From Prevotella sp. CAG:1185 (lineage in GTDB: Bacteria > Bacteroidota > Bacteroidia > Bacteroidales > Bacteroidaceae), in contig HF992571.1 in assembly GCA_000436695.1 (NCBI GenBank), positions 1 through 5,903 of the forward strand: DNA of 5,903 nt. Direction: 5' to 3'. This document shows positions 1-5,156 of this stretch, one piece after another (within the stretch, counting starts at the first letter, position 1; each line of letters starts with the position of its first letter). Position numbers and translations under genes: made by a program. The notes below the pieces were generated by a model. That model was not told where the DNA came from. It did not search any database and worked only from the letters and a program-made list of their open reading frames with translations.

Positions 1-93
1 TGCGGCACAGCATGCCTGCGCATGATATGCAGCCACTAGGGAACTTGAGTTTTAACGCACAGATAACGCATATACAGAAAAATCCTGTGCCAG

Positions 94-145
94 ATATGTA
101 GTCATAAGACTAATCAGCCGGCACGTTAGTCTTGTGGCTACATAT
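94..145. repeat. Long inverted repeat / hairpin 1
   Basis: Arms at 94-113 and 126-145 pair over 20 bases around a 12-base loop. Eighteen pairs are Watson-Crick and the two exceptions become G-U pairs in a plus-strand RNA, so the stem is unbroken on that strand. Both exceptions being wobble-compatible on one strand hints at an RNA role in the plus direction. No T-run follows the stem, which argues against a standard intrinsic terminator. It may be a structured 3' end of an upstream transcript, a small RNA, or a small palindromic repeat element. Confidence 0.7.
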
Positions 146-163
146 TCATTTACATGGCTAATT

Positions 164-199
164 AAAATGTTGTGCCGGTTTACATCTGTACAACATTTT
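164..199. repeat. Inverted repeat / hairpin 2, possible terminator
   Basis: Perfect 10-base arms AAAATGTTGT (164-173) and ACAACATTTT (190-199) flank a 16-base loop. The A-run on the left and the T-run on the right belong to the arms, a layout seen in weak bidirectional terminators. The stem is A/T-rich, so termination strength would be modest. It lies 18 bases after hairpin 1, and the two loop regions share a 7-base complement (118-124 with 172-178). Confidence 0.55.
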
Positions 200-303
200 G
201 TCGCAATGCAACAATTGAATTGACACGTATCGAACTTTGTTTCTTCACTTATTACTCTTTCTTCACATAATGTATTTCAATTTAAATAAAATGTGCCTAT
301 TTA

Positions 304-335
304 TTTTGAAATTAACTTTACATGCATTATCTTTG
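304..335 (+). promoter_or_regulatory. Bacteroidota sigma-ABfr-type promoter for the CorC/HlyC gene
   Basis: The -33 element TTTTG (304-308) and the -7 element TATCTTTG (328-335) are separated by 19 bases and match the Bacteroidota consensus TTTG / TAnnTTTG. Transcription would start near 340-343, giving a leader of about 20-25 bases before the ATG at 365. The promoter lies downstream of the in-frame GTG at 293, so it rules out that longer start. Confidence 0.85.
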
Positions 336-364
336 CAACGGAAACAATACGTTTTAAACCATTA

Positions 365-1666
365 ATGGAAGAAATTATTATTATTCTGCTATTGATTTTA
401 TTCAACGGAATATTTTCAATGTCCGAGATAGCAGTTATATCAGCGAGAAAAGTAACATTAACAAACGACGAGAAGAAGGGTAGCAAGGGCGCAAAGACGG
501 CCTTGAAGCTTGCCAACGACCCCGACAGGTTTTTATCAACCGTACAGATAGGCATCACGCTTATCGGCATTCTCACAGGTATTTATTCAGGTTCAGCCAT
601 ATCCGGCAAGTTTGCCGGAGTGCTCGAGCATGCGGGTATGTCTGCATCATGGGCTTATCCCGTGGCACAGACAATAATAGTTGTCGTAGTTACATATCTG
701 ACAATTATTCTTGGCGAGCTTGTTCCTAAGCGTATAGGCATGAGCGTTGCCGAGCGCGTGTCGAAGACAATATCGCGCCCAATGTATGTGCTGTCGCTCA
801 TAGCCAGTCCGTTTGTATGGGTGTTGTCAAAGAGCACCGAGGCCATTGTCAATCTGCTTGGCGTGAAGAATGCGGAGAGCAAGGTTACTGAGGAAGACAT
901 AAAGTCGATTGTACAGGAAGGCAAGGAAGACGGCGAGGTGCAGGAAGTTGAGCAGGACATCGTTGAGCGCGTGTTCATGCTTGGCGACCTGAAGGTTAAT
1001 TCGCTTATGACTCACCGTTCGGAAGTGGTGACACTCGACGTGAATATGACAAAGGACGAGATAAGACAAGTGCTCAACGACGACCTTTACGAGTCGTATC
1101 CCGTGATAGACCACAGTCTTGAAAACATCGTGGGCGTGGTTTCGCTCAAGGATCTTATATTCCGTCTCGACAGCAATACTCTTAATCTTAAAGATATAAT
1201 GCGCCCTGCGGCTTATTTTTATGAGAACATGAGCGTGTATAAGGCGCTTGAACAGATGAAGGAGAAACGCCTGACTCAGGCCTTTATATGCGACGAGTTC
1301 GGAAGCTTTCAAGGCGTAATAACTCTAAGAGACATACTTGAGGGACTTGTCGGAACCATTGACGAGGTGAACAACGAGCCGGAGATAATAGCCCGCGAAG
1401 ATTCGTCGAGCTGGCTTGTCGACGGTCAATGCTCGTTCTATGATTTCCTTTCATATTTCGACCGTGAGGACCTTTATGACAACTCTCAGCAGAACTATAA
1501 CACCATTGCCGGTCTTATCATAGAGCAGATGAAGCACATACCGCAGTCGGGTGAGAAGACAGAGTGGAACGACTTTAAGTTTGAGATAGTCGACATGGAC
1601 GGTGTGCGTATCGACAAGGTGCTCGTAACGCTGAAAAAAGAACAAATAAAGGAAGAGAAAGATTAA
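365..1666 (+). CDS. CorC/HlyC-family membrane protein (CNNM/DUF21 - CBS pair - CorC_HlyC)
   Basis: This 433-residue inner-membrane protein belongs to the family once called hemolysin-like and now linked to Mg2+/Co2+ efflux or divalent-cation homeostasis. The N-terminal DUF21/CNNM region (about 1-170) begins directly with a membrane helix containing NGIFSMSEIA (14-23). It has further hydrophobic segments near 57-75, 100-118 and 140-157 and the family motif GELVPKR (117-123). Two CBS domains follow (about 211-270 and 277-335), which in relatives bind adenine nucleotides and control transport. The C-terminal CorC_HlyC domain (about 345-425) includes NTIAGLI near 379-385. Length and domain order are normal for the family. 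The ATG at 365 was chosen because the promoter lies just upstream and the helix starts there; the 24 extra residues from a GTG at 293 would fall within the promoter. It appears monocistronic, since the next gene has its own promoter. The transported ion is not readable from sequence; GldE-like relatives share this architecture, but no other gld gene is nearby. Confidence 0.93.
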   Translation: MEEIIIILLLILFNGIFSMSEIAVISARKVTLTNDEKKGSKGAKTALKLANDPDRFLSTVQIGITLIGILTGIYSGSAISGKFAGVLEHAGMSASWAYPVAQTIIVVVVTYLTIILGELVPKRIGMSVAERVSKTISRPMYVLSLIASPFVWVLSKSTEAIVNLLGVKNAESKVTEEDIKSIVQEGKEDGEVQEVEQDIVERVFMLGDLKVNSLMTHRSEVVTLDVNMTKDEIRQVLNDDLYESYPVIDHSLENIVGVVSLKDLIFRLDSNTLNLKDIMRPAAYFYENMSVYKALEQMKEKRLTQAFICDEFGSFQGVITLRDILEGLVGTIDEVNNEPEIIAREDSSSWLVDGQCSFYDFLSYFDREDLYDNSQQNYNTIAGLIIEQMKHIPQSGEKTEWNDFKFEIVDMDGVRIDKVLVTLKKEQIKEEKD

Positions 1667-1691
1667 GCTACGGCTGTTTTTGTGCCATAGA

Positions 1692-1723
1692 TTTTGCCGA
1701 TTGTTATATTTTCCGTATTTTTG
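1692..1723 (+). promoter_or_regulatory. Promoter of the GNAT-AraC operon
   Basis: TTTTG (1692-1696) and TATTTTTG (1716-1723) are separated by 19 bases, the same geometry as the promoter at 304-335. The start point would be near 1729-1731, leaving a leader of about 18 bases before the ATG at 1748. The 19-base spacer contains a 16-base sequence (1700-1715) that matches 13 of 16 bases with a repeat unit upstream of the rhamnulokinase gene, so it is a candidate operator, possibly for repression. Confidence 0.82.
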
Positions 1724-1747
1724 CAACAAACGATACAATCATTTGCA

Positions 1748-2317
1748 ATGGAAATACAATCTGCTCAGAAATCTCATGCACAGTCGATAGCAAGGCTTAT
1801 TATGCAGGCAATGAATTATGATTGTTGCCTGTATTTTGCAGGTCCGGGCAATACACTCGACGATTTTGAATGTGTGTTGACCGGTCTGGTGCTTTCAGAT
1901 AACTCTCAGTACAGTTATAAAAACACTCTTGTCGCCGTTGACGAAGACGGTGAGGTGTGCGGTGTCTGCGTGTCTTACGACGGCGGACAGCTGCATTCGC
2001 TACGTGAGGCTTTTGTCAAGGCTATGAAAGACAATTTCGGACGCGACTTCAGTGATATTCCCGATGAGACAGGGCCGGGCGAATTATATATTGACAGCAT
2101 TGCAGTGTCTGAAAAGTGTCGTGGCAAAGGCATTGCCACCAAATTGCTTAACGCTGTGATAGACAGAGCGCGTGGCATGGGGCTGCCGGCTGTAGGACTG
2201 CTTGTTGACAAGAACAATCCCAAAGCCGAGAAACTTTACGGCAGGGTAGGATTTGAATATGCCAACGACAACACATGGGGCGGACACCCCATGAAGCATC
2301 TGCAGTATGTTTTTTAA
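1748..2317 (+). CDS. GNAT-family N-acetyltransferase
   Basis: This is a 189-residue soluble protein predicted to transfer an acetyl group from acetyl-CoA to an amine. Motif A is clear: the strand GELYIDSIAV (111-120) leads into the acetyl-CoA pyrophosphate loop CRGKGIA (124-130), which matches the R/QxxGxG/A signature, and the helix TKLLNAVIDRA. Motif B is also clear, with VDKNNPKAEKLYGRVGFE at about 153-170. The N-terminal part (1-110) is less typical and probably forms the acceptor-binding side, so the substrate is unknown; small molecules, peptides and protein N-termini are all possible. The ATG at 1748 is preferred over an in-frame TTG at 1694 because the promoter -7 box (1716-1723) lies between them. 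The AraC gene starts 18 bases after the stop with no terminator or clear promoter in the gap, so the two are probably co-transcribed. Confidence 0.88.
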   Translation: MEIQSAQKSHAQSIARLIMQAMNYDCCLYFAGPGNTLDDFECVLTGLVLSDNSQYSYKNTLVAVDEDGEVCGVCVSYDGGQLHSLREAFVKAMKDNFGRDFSDIPDETGPGELYIDSIAVSEKCRGKGIATKLLNAVIDRARGMGLPAVGLLVDKNNPKAEKLYGRVGFEYANDNTWGGHPMKHLQYVF

Positions 2318-2335
2318 TGATATTTATTTTAGCGC

Positions 2336-3211
2336 ATGCAGGACAGTAAATATTTGGTTGCTAACGAACGTGATGCCCAATGGGGGCTCGTAGTTAACAC
2401 TGTAGGATATGATGAGGTGGGGCCGGATGACGACTATCCCACAAGGGGACACGGCGACGGATATTATTTTGATACAGAGCGCGGCCGCGTACTCGACGAG
2501 TATCAGATGCTTTATCTCGTTGAAGGCGAAGGCGTGTTCTCGTCAGAGCACGTAAAGGACGTTCATATTAAGGCGGGCGACATATTCTTGTTGTTTCCCG
2601 GTGAATGGCATACGTATCATCCTCTTCCGGGAGTGTTTTGGAAAAGCTACTGGATTGGCTATAAGGGCCGTAATATGGACGAGCGTATGCAATATCATTT
2701 TCTGTCGCTCGACAAGCCTGTATATCATGTAGGTTTCAGCGGCGACATTGTGTATCTTTATAATTCTGCAATAAAGGCTGCAAAGGAAGAGGCTGCCTAT
2801 TCGCAGCAGATATTGGCAGGAATAGTGAACAATCTGCTCGGACACATGTATGCCCTTGAGCGCAACATGGAGCTTAACCGCCGCGGCGGATATGTTGACA
2901 TGATTAACAAGGCCCGTCTGCGCATACGCGAAGGAGTGGAGTCGAAGATAACAGTGCAGGAGATAGCCGCAGAGCTTGGTTCGAGCTATTCCAACTTCCG
3001 CAAGTTGTTTAAGGAATACACCGGTATGTCGCCGGCTCTATATCAGCAGGAGTTGAGACTGCAGCGTGCAAAGGAGTTGCTGTCTTCGACAGATATGAGC
3101 ATAAAGGAGATTGCCTATAGGCTTAACTTTGACTCGCCTGATTATTTTTCAAGCAAGTTTAAGGTTAAGATTGGATGTAAGCCGAGCGAATACAGAGCCG
3201 GAACAAGATAA
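2336..3211 (+). CDS. AraC-family transcriptional regulator
   Basis: This 291-residue DNA-binding regulator has an N-terminal cupin-like sensor domain (about 35-125). It includes the stretch EYQMLYLVEGEGVF (55-68), the turn AGDIFLLFPGEWHTY (80-94) and the segment WKSYWIGYKG (102-111), as in sugar-responsive AraC proteins. A helical linker (about 135-180) precedes the C-terminal AraC/XylS domain with two helix-turn-helix units. HTH1 lies around 205-228 (TVQEIAAELGSSYSNFRKLFKEYTG) in outline and HTH2 around 254-278, ending in the family signature near PDYFSSKFK and KPSEYR. Length is typical and all parts appear intact. It follows the GNAT gene closely and is probably in its operon. Control of the nearby rhamnulokinase gene, like RhaR in the Bacteroides thetaiotaomicron rhamnose locus, is plausible: a shared candidate operator occurs at 1700-1715 and 5076-5091. 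The ligand is not determinable here, so no gene symbol is given. Confidence 0.93.
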   Translation: MQDSKYLVANERDAQWGLVVNTVGYDEVGPDDDYPTRGHGDGYYFDTERGRVLDEYQMLYLVEGEGVFSSEHVKDVHIKAGDIFLLFPGEWHTYHPLPGVFWKSYWIGYKGRNMDERMQYHFLSLDKPVYHVGFSGDIVYLYNSAIKAAKEEAAYSQQILAGIVNNLLGHMYALERNMELNRRGGYVDMINKARLRIREGVESKITVQEIAAELGSSYSNFRKLFKEYTGMSPALYQQELRLQRAKELLSSTDMSIKEIAYRLNFDSPDYFSSKFKVKIGCKPSEYRAGTR

Positions 3212-3331
3212 AGAAAACTTAGATTACGTAATGGCATGCCGTTGTAATGGTGATGTTATTCTGTCGACAAACGTTCTTATGCACACCTATTTATATATGT
3301 GGGACTTAGAATAAGAATAGGGAAGAGATAA

Positions 3332-3388
3332 AAATATTGAGTGAGAAAACATGCTCGTTGCGCGTTTTCTCCCTCAATATTTATTTTT
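3332..3388 (+). terminator. Intrinsic terminator of the GNAT-AraC operon, probably bidirectional
   Basis: Arms at 3332-3350 and 3364-3382 pair over 19 bases with one mismatch (3342 against 3372), around a 13-base loop. They are followed by A and then TTTTT (3384-3388), as expected of a rho-independent terminator on the plus strand. On the minus strand the outer arm ends in a T-rich stretch (complement of 3331-3337), so it could also stop transcripts of the antiporter gene. The stem is long for a terminator. Confidence 0.8.
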
Positions 3389-3418
3389 ACGCCTCACGCC
3401 ATTTACGGCATGAGGCGT
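3389..3418 (-). terminator. Second hairpin, downstream of the antiporter gene
   Basis: Arms at 3389-3400 and 3407-3418 form a 12-base stem with a 6-base loop. The single non-Watson-Crick position is C-A on the plus strand but G-U on the minus strand, so the stem is continuous only in minus-strand RNA. This suggests it belongs to the antiporter transcript, whose stop codon is 41 bases away. On the minus strand it is followed by an A-run rather than a U-run, so it may work together with the T-ending hairpin beyond it, or protect the 3' end. Confidence 0.6.
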
Positions 3419-3458
3419 TTATGTTAAACCAAAATCGGTTATTAGACCGCATATAGGG

Positions 3459-4808
3459 TTAAAGTCCGATGAATGATTTTTCAACCCAGTAAATCAGTAT
3501 TCCTGCCAGGTAGCCTATAAAGGCAACAAGAGAAATCTTCTTCATATACCAGCCGAAAGTAATCTTTTCGAGTCCCATTACGACAACTCCGGCAGCAGAA
3601 CCGATGATGAGCATAGAGCCGCCTACGCCTGCGCAGTAAGCCAGCAACTGCCAGAAGATGCCGTCCTGTGCCATATCGCCAACTTCGGCAATAGGATACA
3701 TACCCATACATCCGGCAACAAGCGGCACGTTATCAACGATGCTCGACAATACGCCGATGATGCCTGTAACAAGATAGTGGTTGCCGTCAAATACGGTGTT
3801 GAGGCCCTGGCCCATGCTTGCCAGCACTCCTATGGTTTCGAGGCAGGCAACAGCCATAAGTATGCCGAGGAAGAACAGAATGGTGCTCATGTCGATGCGC
3901 GACAGAATGTTGACAACGCGCTTCTGCATTCCGCCTTTTTCCTCATCTTTGTGCAGATGACGATAGAACAGTTCGGTTACGGTCCATAGAATGCCGAGCA
4001 CAAGCAGTATGCCTACAAACGGAGGCAGATGGGTAATCGACTTGAAGATAGGCACGAAGATAAGTCCGCCTACACCGATGAAGAACACCGTCTTGCGCTG
4101 TTTCTTTGTCAGTTCGTTGGCTTCGGTTACGGTTCCGCCCGCAATGGCAGGAGCTGCAATTTCGCCTTTGAGCGACAGCGACAGGATGTATGCCGGCAGG
4201 GCCACCGAAACGAGCGACGGCACAATAAGTTCCTTGATAATACCTGCTGCCGTTATCAGGCCTTTGTTCCACAGCATGATGGTGGTAACGTCGCCGATTG
4301 GCGAGAATGCTCCTCCAGAGTTAGCCGCTATGATGACAAGCGATGCATAGATGAGTCTGTCTTTGCGCTCCTGTATGAGCTTGCGCAGAATCATTATCAT
4401 CACGATACTTGTTGTGAGGTTGTCGAGGATGGCCGAGAGGAAGAATGTCATGAACGTAATTCTCCACAGCAGGGCTTTCTTGTTCTTTGTCTTCATCATG
4501 TCGCGCACAAAGTTGAATCCGCCGTTTTGGTCAACAACCTCAACGATGGTCATGGCTCCCATGAGGAAGAACAGTGTGGTTGATGTGCTTCCGAGATGTT
4601 TCTCGATAATCTCGTTTACTGCAATCGAGATTTTGTCGCCTGCGATGTCAGGCAGATAACTTCCCGGATCAAACATAAATAGAGTCCAGCAGGCCACAAG
4701 CATAAGCAGGGCCACTGCCGCCTTGTTCACCTTAGTGAAACTTTCAAGGGCGATGCACAGATAACCGAGGATAAACACGGTTACGATAGTTAGTGTTAAA
4801 GTTGACAT
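3459..4808 (-). CDS. nhaD: NhaD-type Na+/H+ antiporter
   Basis: This 449-residue integral membrane protein of the ion-transporter superfamily, NhaD family, is predicted to export Na+ (or Li+) in exchange for protons, supporting sodium and pH homeostasis. About ten or more hydrophobic segments span the chain. The two inverted-repeat halves each carry the expected broken-helix motif: ILDNLTTS (127-134) with NSGGAFSPIGDVTT (163-176) in the first, and SSIVDNVPL (355-363) with GGSMLIIGSAAG (396-407) in the second. The conserved Asp and Asn residues of the paired DN motifs (129-130 and 359-360) are present. A charged loop at about 284-300 separates the halves. Length fits the family. The start at 4808 is the first ATG after a -7 box at 4847-4854 and leads straight into a membrane helix. 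It is transcribed alone, convergent with the AraC operon and divergent from the rhamnulokinase gene. Other superfamily substrates such as dicarboxylates are less likely given the motifs. Confidence 0.92.
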   Translation of the reverse strand: MSTLTLTIVTVFILGYLCIALESFTKVNKAAVALLMLVACWTLFMFDPGSYLPDIAGDKISIAVNEIIEKHLGSTSTTLFFLMGAMTIVEVVDQNGGFNFVRDMMKTKNKKALLWRITFMTFFLSAILDNLTTSIVMIMILRKLIQERKDRLIYASLVIIAANSGGAFSPIGDVTTIMLWNKGLITAAGIIKELIVPSLVSVALPAYILSLSLKGEIAAPAIAGGTVTEANELTKKQRKTVFFIGVGGLIFVPIFKSITHLPPFVGILLVLGILWTVTELFYRHLHKDEEKGGMQKRVVNILSRIDMSTILFFLGILMAVACLETIGVLASMGQGLNTVFDGNHYLVTGIIGVLSSIVDNVPLVAGCMGMYPIAEVGDMAQDGIFWQLLAYCAGVGGSMLIIGSAAGVVVMGLEKITFGWYMKKISLVAFIGYLAGILIYWVEKSFIGL

Positions 4809-4846
4809 TTTTTAATTATTAAAGATTAGCTTATTTTTTTAACGTG

Positions 4847-4874
4847 CAAATTTAGTAATTATTTTCAACACCAA
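4847..4874 (-). promoter_or_regulatory. nhaD promoter
   Basis: On the minus strand the -7 element reads TAAATTTG (4854 down to 4847), a full match to TAnnTTTG. The best -33 candidate is TTG (4874 down to 4872) at 17 bases, slightly shorter than the 19 seen in the two strong promoters of this window. Transcription would begin near 4840, with an A/T-rich leader of about 30 bases. Confidence 0.65.
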
Positions 4875-5059
4875 TCCGCAATTGCCCGAAAAATACCTTT
4901 TTGTGGCTTGATTTTACTATATTTGTTTTAATGACTAAATATATGTTTCTGTTTTTTTATTGATGTGTGTCGTATTTTCTTTGAGGCCAGCTATTGGTCT
5001 TGGCATGTGCGTTGAATAATTCTTTCAAAGTGTTAAGCAATATTTTATTCTCAAATCTT

Positions 5060-5091
5060 ATTGTCTAAAAATCAAATTGTCATATATTCCA
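5060..5091 (+). promoter_or_regulatory. Tandem direct repeat, candidate AraC-type operator
   Basis: Two adjacent 16-base units (5060-5075 and 5076-5091) each begin with ATTGTC and agree at 11 of 16 positions. They end 14 bases before the -7 box of the kinase gene, so they replace the -33 region. This is where AraC-family activators commonly bind as tandem half-sites. The second unit agrees at 13 of 16 positions with 1700-1715 in the promoter ahead of the AraC gene. Binding by that protein is inferred, not shown. Confidence 0.5.
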
Positions 5092-5100
5092 AGTGGAATA
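5085..5100. promoter_or_regulatory. 16-base palindrome, candidate operator
   Basis: TATTCCAAGTGGAATA has perfect 7-base arms around a 2-base centre. It lies between the -33 region and the -7 box of the kinase promoter, overlapping the end of the second direct-repeat unit. A dimeric regulator bound here would block polymerase. No other copy is seen in the window. Confidence 0.5.
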
Positions 5101-5105
5101 ATCTT

Positions 5106-5113
5106 TATCTTTG
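5106..5113 (+). promoter_or_regulatory. -7 box of the rhamnulokinase promoter
   Basis: TATCTTTG followed by CA is identical to the -7 box of the promoter at 304-335. No TTG occurs at the usual 19-21 bases upstream; the nearest (5077-5079) is 26 bases away. A good -7 with a poor -33 is typical of promoters that need an activator. The start point is estimated at about 5118-5121, leaving a leader of about 35-40 bases rich in A. Confidence 0.75.
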
Positions 5114-5156
5114 CAGAAAATAATTTAATACGTTAAAAAACATACTAAGATACTAA

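Larger units (their letters stand above)
1..364. other. Left intergenic region, no gene supported
   Basis: No convincing coding sequence was found on either strand. The longest plus-strand frame open from the left edge ends at a stop at 99-101 after about 32 codons and resembles no protein I recognise. The region holds two strong hairpins (94-145 and 164-199), a pyrimidine-rich stretch at about 235-265, and the promoter of the following gene (304-335). The gene to the left is outside the window, so I cannot tell whether the hairpins belong to the end of that gene or to the leader region of the next. Confidence 0.6.
3212..3458. other. Convergent intergenic region, no gene supported
   Basis: This stretch lies between the ends of the AraC gene and the convergent antiporter gene. 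A short plus-strand frame running to 3314 overlaps the AraC gene and has no recognisable features. The rest is occupied by two hairpins (3332-3382 and 3389-3418) that account for transcription termination from both sides. Confidence 0.75.
4809..5156. promoter_or_regulatory. Divergent regulatory region between nhaD and the rhamnulokinase gene
   Basis: These 348 A/T-rich bases contain no supported gene. They hold the nhaD promoter on the minus strand (4847-4854), the kinase -7 box (5106-5113) with a direct repeat and a palindrome just upstream (5060-5100), and an isolated plus-strand match to the -7 consensus at 4918-4925. The stretch of about 4930-5050 shows nothing I can assign. Confidence 0.7.

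Noticed and set aside
3..101. Possible C-terminal tail of a plus-strand gene entering from the left
   Set aside because: Only about 32 codons are visible, they resemble nothing known, and the stop overlaps the arm of hairpin 1. Left-hand sequence is needed to judge.
293..364. N-terminal extension of the CorC/HlyC gene from a GTG at 293
   Set aside because: It covers the promoter at 304-335, and the family normally begins at the membrane helix starting at 365.
827..1312. 161-codon minus-strand frame opposite the CorC/HlyC gene
   Set aside because: It is an antisense shadow of a gene with clear domains, with no promoter or family match.
1668..1695. Possible terminator after the CorC/HlyC gene
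   Set aside because: The stem is only 7 bases with a C-A mismatch, is followed by just ATTTT, and runs into the next promoter's -33 box. It is too weak to call.
1694..1747. N-terminal extension of the GNAT gene from a TTG at 1694
   Set aside because: It overlaps the -33 and -7 boxes, and the ATG at 1748 gives a normal GNAT start.
3111..3314. 67-codon plus-strand frame at the end of the AraC gene
   Set aside because: It mostly overlaps the AraC HTH region in another frame and shows no domain or family resemblance.
4029..4583. 184-codon plus-strand frame opposite nhaD
   Set aside because: It is an antisense shadow of a well-supported membrane protein gene; its composition is rich in Arg, His, Cys and Glu, with no recognisable fold.
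4931..4963. Ten-codon ORF just after the isolated -7 box
   Set aside because: It is too short and too close to the putative start point to be translated, and is of low complexity.
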